A stretch of 36,489 bases of DNA from Alistipes sp. (GTDB taxonomy: Bacteria > Bacteroidota > Bacteroidia > Bacteroidales > Rikenellaceae): the NCBI GenBank assembly GCA_022782405.1, contig JALFNK010000016.1, forward strand, positions 1 through 36,489, in the 5' to 3' direction. This document shows positions 26,555 to 35,991 of the stretch, one piece after another. The position numbers and the translations under genes were made by a program. Below the pieces are notes generated by a model that made no database searches, was not told where the DNA came from, and worked only from the letters and a program-made list of their open reading frames with translations. The stretch's first letter is position 1. Every line of letters starts with the position of its first letter.

Positions 26555-29500
26555 AAGCCTCGAACAACATCATAGCATGGGCCATGCGGAATTTCCGCAT
26601 CACCTTCCTTATTGTCGGATGCCTCTTTGTCTTCGGCATCTATGCGTTGGTGCATATTCCCAAACAGGAGTTCCCCGAATACACCATCCGGCAGGGGGTG
26701 GTCGTAGGTCTCTATCCCGGAGCCACGACCGAGGAGGTCGAAGAGCAGCTGGCCAAACCGCTCGAGCAGTTTCTGATGACCTACAAGGAGGTAAAGCGTC
26801 GCAAGACCACCTCCACCTCCCAGAACGGGATGTGTTATGTCATGGTCGAGCTCAATGACGATGTCGATAACAAGGACGAGGTCTGGTCGAAAATCAAGCA
26901 TGGACTTGCCTCCTTCAAGGCTCAACTGCCGGCCGGCGTCGTGGCACTGGTGGCCAACGATGACTTCGGGGACACTTCGGCGCTGCTGATCACGCTTGAG
27001 TCCGATACGCGCTCCTACCGCGAACTCAAGGAGTACATGGACGAATTGAGCGACCGCCTGCGCCGTATCGAATCGGTCTCGAATCTTCGTCCTTACGGCG
27101 TGCAGCAGGAGCAGATCTCGGTCTATGTCGACCGTGAACGGCTCGCGGCCTATGGCATCGGTGAGAAGGTGCTGTCTTCGGCTCTTGCCGCACAGGGGCT
27201 TACTCCGGCCGGCGGGTCAATCGGGAACGCCGAAACCGAGACCCCGATCCATATCGCCCCTTCGCTGGCCGGGGAGCGTGAGGTCGCCGATCAGATCATC
27301 TGGTCGGATCCCGACGGGCACGTTCTGCGTGTTCGGGATGTGGCCCGTGTCGTGCGCGAGTACGATGATCCGGACAGTTATATCCGCAACAACGGACACC
27401 GTTGTGTGCTGTTGTCGATGGAGATGCAGGCCGGAAACAATATCGTCGAATACGGCGAAGAGGTTGATGAGGTGCTGCACCGCTTCATCGAGGAGGTTCT
27501 CCCCGAAGATGTCAGCGTGCAGCGGATCGCCGACCAGGCCAAAGTCGTGGGCGACTCCGTGCATTCGTTCCTGCGGGACCTGTTCATCTCGATGGCCATT
27601 ATCATCGCCGTGATGATGATTCTCTTCCCGTTCCGCTCGGCGCTCGTAGCCGCCATTACCATTCCGCTTTCGACGTTCATATCGGTCGGGGTGATGTATC
27701 TTTGCGGCATCCCGCTCAATACGGTTACGCTCGCCGCACTGATCGTCGTGCTCGGCATGATCGTCGACAATTCGATTGTCGTCATCGACGGTTATCTCGA
27801 CTACCTCGGACGAGGTTATTCCCGGTGGTATGCCGCTGTCGAGAGTGCCCGGGAGTTCTTTCCCTCGCTTCTGTTGGCCACCGTCTGCATCTGCATGATC
27901 TTCTACCCGCTGCTCTTCACGATGACGGGAATGTTCCTCGATTTCCTGAACTTCTTCCCCTGGACAATTACGATCAATCTGATGGTCTCGCTGTTGCTGG
28001 CCGTGCTGGTGATTCCTTTCCTGGAGATTCTCATTATTCCCGTCGTGCAGCCGCACAAGGAGGATCGGGTATCCCTGACGGACCGAGTTCAGAACCTCTA
28101 TCGACGCGTGCTGGCCTGGACTTTCCGCCACGGATGGCTTACCATCTCGATGGGTGTCGCTTCCGTGGTCATTGCCCTGGCTATCGTCCCGATGCTCAAG
28201 TTCCGTATGGTTCCCTTTGCTGACCGCGACCAGTTTGCCGTGGAGATCTATCTGCGACCCGACGTGCCGCTCGAGCGGACGTCCGATGTCGCCGACTCGC
28301 TTTACCGGGTACTGCAGGCAGACAGGCGCGTGAAGTCGGTTACCTCATTCGTCGGGTGTGCGTCGCCCCGCTTCCAGATGAGCTATGCCCCGCAGATTGC
28401 AGGTAAGAATTACGCCCAGTTCATCGTCAATACCACCTCGGTCGAGGATACCGAGGCTATCCTGGACGAGTATGCCGATGTATGGGCAGACCGTTTCCCC
28501 GAAGCCTACGTCAAGTTTAAGCAGCTCGATTACCAGAATGTCCCTTCGCTTGAGTTCCGCTTCTACGGCGACAACCTCGATTCGCTGCATGTGGCCGCCG
28601 ACCGCCTGATGGCCCGGATGCGGGAGATGCCCGGCCTGCAGTGGGTCCATTCCGACTATGAGGATCCGCGTGCGATCGCCGAGGTAACGCTCGATCATGT
28701 AACCGCTTCGCAGTTGGGTGTTACACGCGCACTGACAGCCGCCAATCTGACCCTTGCTGCCGGAGATGTCGCCGTAGGTAACATCTGGGAGGGAGATTAC
28801 CGGCTTCCCGTAGTGCTCAAAAACGAAGAGAGTCGCGGGGAGCGGTCATTGTCCGATGTGGGCGACACCTATGTTTCGTCGCTTGTTCTGGGTGTGAGTG
28901 TGCCGTTGCGTCAGATCGCTACGGTCGAACCCCGCTGGAGCGAGACGAAGATCGTACATCGCAACGGCATACGCTGCATCTCCGTTTCTGCCGATTTGAA
29001 ACGGGGCGAAAACGCCATGCGGATGACCTCGCAGATCCGTGAGGTGATCGACAACGAACTGGATATTCCTGCGGGGGTAACTCCGGAGGTGGGCGGTGCC
29101 CGCGAATTCGACGAGGAGACGCTTCCGCCGATCATCTACGGGTTAAGCATCTCGCTGGTCATCATCTTCTTCTTCATCCTCATCAATTTCCGCAAGTTCG
29201 GAATATCTCTCGTTATCATGGCCGCCATGTCGCTTTGTCTGTTCGGCGCGATGGTCGGGTTGTGGATTGCCGATTTCACGATCGGTCTGACCTCCGTGCT
29301 GGGTTTCATTACCCTGTTGGGAATGATCGTGCGCAACGTTATCCTGATGTATCAGCATGCAGAAGATAAGCGCAAAACCTGCCACTGGTCGGCCCGTCTG
29401 GCCGCTTATGATGCCGGAAAACGGCGGATGGTGCCGATCTTCCTTACGACCGCCACGACCGCCGTGGGTGTCGTACCGATGATGTTCGGTGGGAGCACTT

Positions 29501-29601
29501 TCTGGGCTCCGGTCGGTGTTACGATTTTTGCCGGCGGCATCGGAGCGTTGGTCCTCGTGGTAACGATTCTTCCGGTTCTCTATTCCAAAATTTACAAGTG
29601 A
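26551..29601 (+). CDS. RND-family efflux pump (AcrB-like inner-membrane permease)
   Basis: A 1016-residue proton-driven efflux pump with the usual plan: one membrane helix near the N-terminus, a large porter loop (about 40-335), a helix block (about 340-545), a second porter loop (about 555-860) and a final block (about 862-1012). Substrates are probably drugs, bile salts or other amphiphiles. In TM4 the proton-relay pair is D406-N407 (GMIVDNSIVVID), where AcrB has two aspartates, and in TM10 the lysine is replaced by R928 (GMIVRNVILM). These changes suggest an altered proton coupling, or a subfamily difference. It starts 4 nt inside the adaptor gene and its TGA shares one base with the ATG of the channel gene, so all three are translationally coupled. 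Confidence 0.95.
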   Translation: MKASNNIIAWAMRNFRITFLIVGCLFVFGIYALVHIPKQEFPEYTIRQGVVVGLYPGATTEEVEEQLAKPLEQFLMTYKEVKRRKTTSTSQNGMCYVMVELNDDVDNKDEVWSKIKHGLASFKAQLPAGVVALVANDDFGDTSALLITLESDTRSYRELKEYMDELSDRLRRIESVSNLRPYGVQQEQISVYVDRERLAAYGIGEKVLSSALAAQGLTPAGGSIGNAETETPIHIAPSLAGEREVADQIIWSDPDGHVLRVRDVARVVREYDDPDSYIRNNGHRCVLLSMEMQAGNNIVEYGEEVDEVLHRFIEEVLPEDVSVQRIADQAKVVGDSVHSFLRDLFISMAIIIAVMMILFPFRSALVAAITIPLSTFISVGVMYLCGIPLNTVTLAALIVVLGMIVDNSIVVIDGYLDYLGRGYSRWYAAVESAREFFPSLLLATVCICMIFYPLLFTMTGMFLDFLNFFPWTITINLMVSLLLAVLVIPFLEILIIPVVQPHKEDRVSLTDRVQNLYRRVLAWTFRHGWLTISMGVASVVIALAIVPMLKFRMVPFADRDQFAVEIYLRPDVPLERTSDVADSLYRVLQADRRVKSVTSFVGCASPRFQMSYAPQIAGKNYAQFIVNTTSVEDTEAILDEYADVWADRFPEAYVKFKQLDYQNVPSLEFRFYGDNLDSLHVAADRLMARMREMPGLQWVHSDYEDPRAIAEVTLDHVTASQLGVTRALTAANLTLAAGDVAVGNIWEGDYRLPVVLKNEESRGERSLSDVGDTYVSSLVLGVSVPLRQIATVEPRWSETKIVHRNGIRCISVSADLKRGENAMRMTSQIREVIDNELDIPAGVTPEVGGAREFDEETLPPIIYGLSISLVIIFFFILINFRKFGISLVIMAAMSLCLFGAMVGLWIADFTIGLTSVLGFITLLGMIVRNVILMYQHAEDKRKTCHWSARLAAYDAGKRRMVPIFLTTATTAVGVVPMMFGGSTFWAPVGVTIFAGGIGALVLVVTILPVLYSKIYK

Positions 29602-30899
29602 TGAAAACGCCGTTCCTATATCTGTTCCTCCTGGCGGGACTGCTGTCCGCTTTCCCTGCCGGAGCACAAAGCCTGTCGCTTGAAGAGTGCCGCAAGGCCG
29701 CTGTCGAGCACAACCGTACACTGCGCAGCAGCCGTTTTGACCTGGAGGCATCCCGCCAGACCCGTCGAGAGGCCTTTACCAACTATTTCCCGCAGATTTC
29801 CGCCTCGGGCGGGATATTTCAGGCCCAGCATGGTTTGGTTCAGGCCGATTTCGGGGTTTCTGTCCCTCAGCTGGGTACGATGAACCTGCCCATATCGATG
29901 GTCAAACGGGGCCTGTTCGGCAGTGTTACGGCCGTACAGCCCGTGTTTGCCGGTTTGAAGATCGTTACCGGGAACCGCCTTGCCCGCCTGGGGGAGGAGG
30001 TCGGCGAGCTTCAGCTCCGGAAAACGGAAGGCGAGGTGCGCGAGCAAACCGATACCTATTACTGGCAGATCGCTTCGCTGAAAGATAACCTTTCGACGCT
30101 CGATGCGGTCGAGCGGCAGTTGGCGGAGATCCACCGCCAGGTAGAATTGTCGGTCAAGGCCGGGCTTGTTACGACGAACGATCTGTTGCGTGTCGAGTTG
30201 CGGCAACAGGAGGTTGCCTCGAACCGGCTGAAGGTCGAGAACGGCCTGAAGGTGTCGAAACTCCTGCTGGCCAACCATATCGGAGTCGATTGGCGCGGGC
30301 TTGATGTCGAGACGTCCGAATGGTCGGAGCCCGAAGCGCCGGGAGTTTATTACGTTTCGGTGGAGGAGGCGCTTGACCGGCGGGCCGAGTATCAGCTGGC
30401 CGAAAAGAATGTCGAGGCGCAAAAGTACCAGAAGCGTATGGAGCGGGGAAAACTGCTGCCGACCGTAGGTGTCGGAGCCGGATATCTCTATTATAATGTA
30501 ACGGACAAGGATGTCGATGACGGCATGGTCTTCGCTCAGGTCTCGGTGCCGATTTCCGCATGGTGGGGAGGGGCGCACGCCCTGAAAAAGGCCCGGATCC
30601 GTGAAGAGCAGGCCGAGAATGACAGGATGCAGGCCCGCGAGATGTTGGCCGTGGAGATTGAGAAGACCTGGTGCGAAGTGCAGGAGGCATATGCCCAGAT
30701 TCTGCTGGCCCGGCAGTCGGTTGCCTCTGCGACGGAGAACCTGCGAGAAAACCGCAGTTTCTACCAGGCCGGAACCGCTCCGCTTACCGATCTGCTCGAT
30801 GCCGAGACCCTTTATACGGAAAGCCGCAACAATCTTACGTCTGCCTGCGCCGCTTACCGTATGTCGCTGGCGCGTTACATGCGGGTTACGGGACGGTAG
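29601..30899 (+). CDS. TolC-like outer-membrane efflux channel
   Basis: A 432-residue outer-membrane factor with a cleavable signal peptide (about 1-22, ending AGAQ). Two internally similar halves each hold long helices of the periplasmic tunnel: SLSLEECRKAAVEHNRTLRS at the start of the mature protein and SVEEALDRRAEYQLAEKNVEAQ at about 255. The motif TDLLDAETLYTESRNNL near residue 395 is typical. It completes the tripartite pump. The start is the ATG at 29601, which overlaps the pump's TGA by one base; a GTG one codon earlier is less likely. A strong terminator follows at 30923. Confidence 0.93.
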   Translation: MKTPFLYLFLLAGLLSAFPAGAQSLSLEECRKAAVEHNRTLRSSRFDLEASRQTRREAFTNYFPQISASGGIFQAQHGLVQADFGVSVPQLGTMNLPISMVKRGLFGSVTAVQPVFAGLKIVTGNRLARLGEEVGELQLRKTEGEVREQTDTYYWQIASLKDNLSTLDAVERQLAEIHRQVELSVKAGLVTTNDLLRVELRQQEVASNRLKVENGLKVSKLLLANHIGVDWRGLDVETSEWSEPEAPGVYYVSVEEALDRRAEYQLAEKNVEAQKYQKRMERGKLLPTVGVGAGYLYYNVTDKDVDDGMVFAQVSVPISAWWGGAHALKKARIREEQAENDRMQAREMLAVEIEKTWCEVQEAYAQILLARQSVASATENLRENRSFYQAGTAPLTDLLDAETLYTESRNNLTSACAAYRMSLARYMRVTGR

Positions 30900-30922
30900 C
30901 GTTCCGGAGGGAATATGCATAT

Positions 30923-30953
30923 GCGGGAGCCCGTCTTTCGACCGGGCTCCCGC
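30923..30953 (+). terminator. Hairpin after the efflux operon
   Basis: An 11-bp perfect stem (GCGGGAGCCCG, 30923-30933, with 30943-30953) closes a 9-nt loop, 23 nt after the channel-gene stop. ATTGCTTTC follows, a weak T-rich tail. Confidence 0.75.
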
Positions 30954-31128
30954 ATTGCTTTCAGGTGTTTTCGTATGACCCCGTGTTGATTTTTTGCCAT
31001 GATCCGCGATCAATCGGTCTGTTTCGCACCATTTGATGCATTATCTTCCGGTCTCGGAAAAAAGTACACCGAATAGGCCACAGGTAACCTGCTTTTCGAT
31101 GCCTTTTTCTGCATTTCGGCCAAAATAA

Positions 31129-31161
31129 AAATCCCTGTAAATTTGTGATTTACAGGGATTT
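31129..31161 (-). terminator. Terminator of tRNA-Ala
   Basis: A perfect 14-bp stem (AAATCCCTGTAAAT, 31129-31142, with 31148-31161) closes a 5-nt loop. On the minus strand TTATTTTG follows. It begins 21 nt after the CCA end of the tRNA. Confidence 0.85.
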
Positions 31162-31182
31162 GTAATCTTTTGCGTTGTTCCT

Positions 31183-31259
<77 letters not shown>

Positions 31260-31269
31260 GTTGCGGGGG

Positions 31270-31301
31270 CAAAGATAGCAGGAAAATTTGATTCCCGCAA
31301 T
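31270..31301 (-). promoter_or_regulatory. Promoter of tRNA-Ala
   Basis: On the minus strand ATTG (31301-31298), a 20-nt spacer and TATCTTTG (31277-31270) fit the Bacteroidota promoter. Transcription would start about 4 nt before the mature 5' end of the tRNA. Confidence 0.75.
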
Positions 31302-31370
31302 TTTTGGCCGAAAAAAATACGTTCCGGCATCGTTTTCTTTCGGATAAGTTGCTCCCGGAGGCGAAAAAAA

Positions 31371-31388
31371 AAGGGCCCGAAGGCCCTT
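31371..31388 (-). terminator. Intrinsic terminator of the PepSY-like gene
   Basis: A 7-bp stem (AAGGGCC, 31371-31377, with 31382-31388) closes a 4-nt loop, followed on the minus strand by a run of about nine T. It lies 13 nt past the stop of the PepSY-like gene. Confidence 0.9.
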
Positions 31389-31401
31389 CCGTTACGCGAA
31401 A

Positions 31402-31842
31402 TCAGTGTCCGTGTTTCATCTTTGCGGGTTTCCCGTTCTGGTCGAAGGGGATTGTTTCGCCGTCGGAAACCCCGACAACAAAGCCCTTTTGCGATCGGGT
31501 GATCTGCGTGATCGTCTCCCCGGGGTATTCCTTTGCGATGTAGGTCTGGATCTTCGCCGGTACGGCGGTGGCTGGAACCGAGCCGCTCTTCATGAGGATT
31601 TCGGTCCATGCGCCCTTGTCTCCTTCGAAGGCGATCGTCGATCCGTTGTCGAGGAGCACCGTATATTTGTCCCATGTCGATTTGCGGTCCATATGGACGC
31701 TTTGCACGGTCTCCAGGGAAAAGTTCTTTTCGATGAATTCCCGGGCGGGTTTCGGCAGCTTGTCGAATCCGACCTCCTGCGGTGCGGCGCAGACTCCGAG
31801 CGCGGCAGCCGCACATACGAGCGTAAGCAACATTTTTTTCAT
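31402..31842 (-). CDS. PepSY-like (DUF2874) periplasmic protein
   Basis: A 146-residue secreted protein. The signal peptide (about 1-20, ending VCAAPQ) is followed by two repeats of a PepSY-like fold: about 25-85 (LPKPAREFIEKNF, then TVLLDNGSTIAFEGDKGAW) and about 90-140 (VPAKIQTYIAKEYPGETITQI, then FVVGVSDGETIPFDQNGKP). Proteins of this group are common in Bacteroidales and are thought to be small periplasmic binding or inhibitory domains; their partner is unknown. It ends in a His-rich KMKHGH tail. It is a single-gene unit ending at its own terminator. A -7-like TCTCTTTG lies upstream on the minus strand (31888-31881) with one mismatch. Confidence 0.85.
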   Translation of the reverse strand: MKKMLLTLVCAAAALGVCAAPQEVGFDKLPKPAREFIEKNFSLETVQSVHMDRKSTWDKYTVLLDNGSTIAFEGDKGAWTEILMKSGSVPATAVPAKIQTYIAKEYPGETITQITRSQKGFVVGVSDGETIPFDQNGKPAKMKHGH

Positions 31843-31992
31843 GGTCGAAACAATTGGATTATAGGTTGCCCTTCCACCTGCAAAGAGAGTGCCGAACCGT
31901 GTCGCTCCTGCGGTTTGCCGTTCTTCGTTCCGACCGTCTCCGCTGCCTCCCCGTATTCTTTCGCGTTTCTCCCGGATCGGATCGTTGCTGCG

Positions 31993-32874
31993 CTATTCGA
32001 AGCGCGTCAGCTCTTCGGGCAGCCGGGGTGTCGCGCCCTTGCAGGTGCAGACATAGGCCGAAACCTTCACGGCGAGAGCATGTGCCGCAGCAATGTCGCA
32101 GCCATGGAGCCGTGCAGCGCAGAAACCCGCCGTAAAGGAGTCTCCGGCTCCTACGGTATCGGCAACCTCGACTTTGGGGGTTGTCAGATCGGAGACGCCT
32201 CCTTCGTGGAAGACATGGCTGCCGCGGCTGCCGCAGGTCAGGATTACGGCCTGCAGGCCGAAGTCGCAACGCAGCTGTTCGGCGGTACGGAATATGTCCC
32301 GGGAGTCCATGCCGAGCATCCGGGCCACGACGATTGCCTCCTCGTCGTTTATCTTCAGGATGCTGCACCGTTTGAGCGATTCGACGACGACACTCCTGTC
32401 GTAGAATTTCTGCCGCAGGTTGATGTCGAAGACCCGCAATGCTTCGCGGGGCGTTTCGTCGAGCAGGGCGGTGATGGTGTGCCGCGAAACCTCGCTGCGC
32501 TGGGCCAGCGATCCGAAACAGATGCAGCGGGCGTTCCTCGCCAGTTCGCGGAGTCGTTCCGTGCAGGGAATATGGTCCCAGGCCACGTCGGTGAGGATCT
32601 CGTATTGCGGAATACCCTCCCGGTCGAGATGCACCTCCACGCGCCCCGTGGGGTATGCGACGCGTGCAAGATCGGCCCGGAGTCCCCGTTCGTTGAAATC
32701 GAGGAGGATGGCATCTCCGTCGGCATCGTTGCCTATGGCGCTGGCTGCGATGGCATCGTATCCGAATTGAGTCATATGCCAGGCAAAATTGGCCGGGGCG
32801 CCGCCGATTTTCGGCCCCTCTGGAAGCATGTCCCAGAGAACTTCGCCCAGGCCGATGATGTGGTCGTGTTTCAT
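31993..32874 (-). CDS. PfkB-family carbohydrate kinase (fructokinase-like)
   Basis: A 293-residue cytosolic sugar kinase of the ribokinase/PfkB family that uses ATP to phosphorylate a sugar, probably fructose or a related ketose. The sugar-binding glycine segment GGAPANFAWHM comes early, and the anion-hole motif DTVGAGDSF carries the catalytic base D245. The sequence opens HIIGLGEVLWDMLP, as in fructokinases. I chose the ATG at 32874; one at 32901 adds nine residues, and the frame further upstream enters korB and is non-coding. It follows korB by 101 bp on the same strand, with a hairpin between them, so co-transcription is uncertain. The substrate cannot be fixed from sequence. Confidence 0.87.
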   Translation of the reverse strand: MKHDHIIGLGEVLWDMLPEGPKIGGAPANFAWHMTQFGYDAIAASAIGNDADGDAILLDFNERGLRADLARVAYPTGRVEVHLDREGIPQYEILTDVAWDHIPCTERLRELARNARCICFGSLAQRSEVSRHTITALLDETPREALRVFDINLRQKFYDRSVVVESLKRCSILKINDEEAIVVARMLGMDSRDIFRTAEQLRCDFGLQAVILTCGSRGSHVFHEGGVSDLTTPKVEVADTVGAGDSFTAGFCAARLHGCDIAAAHALAVKVSAYVCTCKGATPRLPEELTRFE

Positions 32875-32918
32875 AAGTGCTGGTATTGGTCGATCAATCA
32901 TTTCGATTCTTCGAACAG

Positions 32919-32952
32919 CGGCCGGATGCTCCGCCTGTGGAACATCCGGCCG
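32919..32952 (-). terminator. Hairpin between korB and the PfkB kinase gene
   Basis: A 10-bp perfect stem (CGGCCGGATG, 32919-32928, with 32943-32952) closes a 14-nt loop in the 101-bp gap. No T-run follows on either strand, so termination may be partial or the element may protect the kor transcript's 3' end. Confidence 0.5.
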
Positions 32953-32975
32953 TATCCGTAGCATCGGGAACAGTT

Positions 32976-34007
32976 TTACTTCACCTCCCAGGTAGCGCCC
33001 GAGCGGAGCAGGTCGTCCACCGAGTGGATCTTGCTGGCGGCCCTGACCTCCTCGACCTGTCGTTCCACAGCCTGGTCGTAGACGGCGTCGTCCTCGACGG
33101 CGCGGATCACGCCCAGCGCCACCGGATAGTCGGGGTACTTCATGGCGGCGAGCATCACATGCAGCGTCGTGTCGCGTTCGTGGGCGTTGTGCGTAAGGAT
33201 ATCGTCCATCGTGTAGCCATCCTGCCCGACGGTTACGACCTTCAGCCGCATATCCTCGAAGACGAGCCCCTTCTCCTTGTTGGCGCCGAAGAGCATCTTC
33301 TCGCCGTGGCGCAACGTGATGGTGCGTTCGGCGCGCGTAGCCTTGTCGGCGGCGAAGTCGGCATGGGTCTTGTCGTTGAATATGACGCAATTCTGCATCA
33401 TCTCTACGACCGACATGCCCTTGTGCTTGGCTGCGGCCACGATGCACTCCTTCGAGAGCTGCACCTCCATGTCGATCGAGCGGGCGAAGAAGGTTCCCTT
33501 GGCTCCGATCACCAGCTCTCCGGGGTTGAACGGTTTTTCGACCGTTCCGTAGGGGGATGTCTTGGTGATCTTCCCGAGTTTCGAGGTAGGGGAGTACTGG
33601 CCCTTCGTCAGGCCGTAGATCTCGTTGTTGAAAAGGATGACGTTAAGATCCACGTTGCGGCGGATGGCATGGATAAAGTGATTGCCTCCGATGGCCAGCG
33701 AGTCGCCGTCGCCGGTGGTAACCCAGACGTTGAGGCGTGGGTTGGCGACCTTGACGCCCGTAGCCACGGCGTTGGCGCGTCCGTGTACGGAGTGGAAGCC
33801 GAAGGTCTTCATGTAGTAGATGAAGCGCGACGAACATCCGATGCCCGACACGAAGGTGAAGAGGTTGTGGGGCGTATCGGTGGCGTCGGCGATTTCGGGC
33901 AGTGCGCGCTGCACGGCGTTGAGGATGGCGTGGTCGCCGCATCCGGGGCACCAGCGCACCTCCTGGTCGCTCTTGAAATCTGCGGGGGTATAGTTGTATT
34001 GTGCCAT
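32976..34007 (-). CDS. korB: 2-oxoglutarate (2-oxoacid):ferredoxin oxidoreductase, beta subunit
   Basis: A 343-residue TPP-binding subunit of the enzyme that decarboxylates 2-oxoglutarate to succinyl-CoA with ferredoxin as electron acceptor, or runs in reverse in the reductive branch. WCPGCG near residues 19-24 starts the fold. GDGDSLAIGGNH at 99-110 and NNEIYGLTKGQYSPT from about 127 are the TPP and Mg2+ site. The group has at least one Fe-S cluster in the beta subunit, and cysteines C20, C23 and C58 fit that. It lies 4 bp after korA. The two-subunit form is standard in Bacteroidales; pyruvate-specific or other 2-oxoacid specificity cannot be excluded. Confidence 0.92.
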   Translation of the reverse strand: MAQYNYTPADFKSDQEVRWCPGCGDHAILNAVQRALPEIADATDTPHNLFTFVSGIGCSSRFIYYMKTFGFHSVHGRANAVATGVKVANPRLNVWVTTGDGDSLAIGGNHFIHAIRRNVDLNVILFNNEIYGLTKGQYSPTSKLGKITKTSPYGTVEKPFNPGELVIGAKGTFFARSIDMEVQLSKECIVAAAKHKGMSVVEMMQNCVIFNDKTHADFAADKATRAERTITLRHGEKMLFGANKEKGLVFEDMRLKVVTVGQDGYTMDDILTHNAHERDTTLHVMLAAMKYPDYPVALGVIRAVEDDAVYDQAVERQVEEVRAASKIHSVDDLLRSGATWEVK

Positions 34008-34011
34008 GGCG

Positions 34012-35856
34012 TTATTTCAATAAGGATTCGAATTTGCGGCGAAGCTCGACGACCGTGAACGGCTGGCCTTCGCACTTGTTGTACTGTTCGTAGCGGAACT
34101 CCTGCAGCTCGTGGCGCAGGTAGGCGGCGAATTGACCTTCGTTGAGCTCGCAGACGACGATCTTCCTGAAGCGGGCGAAGATCTCGCGTACGCCGTGCGG
34201 CAGCGGGTTGATGTAGTTGAAGTGGCAGAGCGATACGCGGTGTCCTTCGCGCCGCATCTCCTCCACGGCATTCTGGAGGTGTCCGCGGGTTCCGCCCCAG
34301 CCGACGACAAGCAGGTCGCCCTCCTCGTCGCCCCATACCTGCTGCACGGGAATATCCTCGGCTACGAGGGCTACCTTCGCCGCACGGGTCTTGACCATCT
34401 TCTGGTGGTTGTCCGGGTCGATCGAGATGCTGCCCTTCACGGCGTCCTTCTCCAGGCCGCCGACGCGGTGCTCGAGCCCGACCTTTCCGGGGAATGCCCA
34501 TCCGCGGACCATCTTCTCGTTGCGCACATAGGGCATGAAGCCGCCTTCGGGTGCTGTTTCGACGATCGGCGGGCAGATCTTCGGGTAATCCTTCATCGAG
34601 GGAATGCGCCACGGCTCGGAGCCGTTGGCGATGAATCCGTCGGAGAGCAGGATGACGGGCGTCATGTGCTCCATGGCGATGCGTCCGGCTTCGAAGGCGT
34701 AGTGGAAGCAGTCGCTCGGCGATGAGGAGGCCATCACGACCACCGGGCATTCGCCGTTGCGTCCGTAGAGGGCCTGTGCCAGGTCGCTCTGCTCGGTCTT
34801 GGTCGGCAGGCCCGTCGAGGGGCCTCCGCGCTGTACGTCCACGACGACGAGCGGCAGCTCGGTCATCACGGCCAGACCCAGCGCTTCGCTCTTGAGCGAA
34901 AGGCCCGGTCCCGAGGTGGTCGTTACGGCGAAGTTTCCGGCATAGGCGGCGCCGATGGCGGTGCAGATTCCGGCGATCTCGTCTTCGGCCTGCACGGTTT
35001 TCACACCGAGGTCCTTGCGCTTGGCCAGCTCCTCGAGGATCACCGTAGCCGGGGTGATGGGATACGAACCGCAGAAGAGCGGCAGCCCGGCCTTCTCGGC
35101 GGCGGCGCAGAGTCCCCACGCCGTGGCGACGTTACCCGAAATCGTGCGGTAGATTCCTTTCTCGAGCGGTGCGGCGGCCACCCGGTAGTGGTTGGCGAAC
35201 TGGTGTGTGTTGGCCGCATAGTTGTATCCGGCGTCGATGGCCCGTTTGTTGGCCTCGGCGATGATGGGGTTCTTCTTGGCGAACTTGGTGTCGAGGTAGC
35301 GGCGGGCGTAGTCCTCCGGACGGTCGAAGAGCCAGAAACAGATACCCAGTGCGAACATGTTTTTGCACTTGACCACCGCCTTGTTGTCCAGACCCAGCTC
35401 CTTGAGCGCCTCGCGCGTCATGGTGGTGATGTCAGGCACGACAACGTTATAGGCGTCGAGCCCCAACTCCGCAATCGGGTCGAGCGTCGTGAAGCCGGCC
35501 TTCTTGAGGTGCTCTTCGGTGATCGAGTCTCCGTCGATGATGACCGTGGCGCCCTCCTTGAGCCATTTGCGGTTAGCCTTCAGCGCCGCGGGGTTCATGG
35601 CCACCAGCACGTCGCAATAGTCGCCGGGGGTCAGCTCCCGGTGATCGCCGAAGTGTACCTGGAATCCCGAAACGCCCGCAACGGTTCCCTGCGGGGCGCG
35701 GATTTCGGCGGGGTAGTCGGGGAAGGTCGAGATGCCGTTTCCCAGCAGAGCCGAGGTGTCGGAGAAGAGCGTGCCCGTGAGCTGCATGCCGTCTCCCGAG
35801 TCGCCCGAAAAGCGAATCACGACATCCTGCAGCTCCTGCACTTTGTTCTGTTCCAT
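34012..35856 (-). CDS. korA: 2-oxoglutarate (2-oxoacid):ferredoxin oxidoreductase, alpha subunit
   Basis: A 614-residue fused gamma-alpha subunit. The N-terminal gamma domain (about 1-195) has the glycine-rich SGDSGDGMQ at 17-25. The alpha part (about 235-614) has YPITPAT at 265-271 and AEDEIAG at 290-296, the pyrimidine-binding region of TPP enzymes, followed by the C-terminal transketolase-like domain. With KorB it makes succinyl-CoA from 2-oxoglutarate, or fixes CO2 in reverse, which suits an anaerobe that makes succinate. No delta ferredoxin-like subunit is present, so electrons go to a free ferredoxin. It leads the korA-korB unit and has a -7 box about 35 nt upstream. Confidence 0.93.
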   Translation of the reverse strand: MEQNKVQELQDVVIRFSGDSGDGMQLTGTLFSDTSALLGNGISTFPDYPAEIRAPQGTVAGVSGFQVHFGDHRELTPGDYCDVLVAMNPAALKANRKWLKEGATVIIDGDSITEEHLKKAGFTTLDPIAELGLDAYNVVVPDITTMTREALKELGLDNKAVVKCKNMFALGICFWLFDRPEDYARRYLDTKFAKKNPIIAEANKRAIDAGYNYAANTHQFANHYRVAAAPLEKGIYRTISGNVATAWGLCAAAEKAGLPLFCGSYPITPATVILEELAKRKDLGVKTVQAEDEIAGICTAIGAAYAGNFAVTTTSGPGLSLKSEALGLAVMTELPLVVVDVQRGGPSTGLPTKTEQSDLAQALYGRNGECPVVVMASSSPSDCFHYAFEAGRIAMEHMTPVILLSDGFIANGSEPWRIPSMKDYPKICPPIVETAPEGGFMPYVRNEKMVRGWAFPGKVGLEHRVGGLEKDAVKGSISIDPDNHQKMVKTRAAKVALVAEDIPVQQVWGDEEGDLLVVGWGGTRGHLQNAVEEMRREGHRVSLCHFNYINPLPHGVREIFARFRKIVVCELNEGQFAAYLRHELQEFRYEQYNKCEGQPFTVVELRRKFESLLK

Positions 35857-35890
35857 GGTGTAGTTTTAGTTAATTGTTCGTGTTGTTCTA

Positions 35891-35898
35891 CAAATATA
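35891..35898 (-). promoter_or_regulatory. Putative -7 box of korA
   Basis: On the minus strand this reads TATATTTG, a perfect -7 match. Transcription would start near 35884 with a leader of about 28 nt. The upstream TTTG element is not recognisable. Confidence 0.55.
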
Positions 35899-35991
35899 TG
35901 AATTTATTGTCATATTGTGCTCCGCAGCTTTGATTTTTCTCTGTCGGGGGCGCTTTTTCTTATAATCCGTATCGAACGGGCCTTTCCGGAC

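Noticed and set aside
31081..31091. Palindrome CAGGTAACCTG between the efflux operon and tRNA-Ala
   Set aside because: Only 5-bp arms, with no nearby promoter to regulate.
32875..33447. A 191-codon N-terminal extension of the PfkB kinase frame
   Set aside because: It runs through korB in another frame and is Arg-rich without structure; the kinase fold begins at the ATG at 32874.
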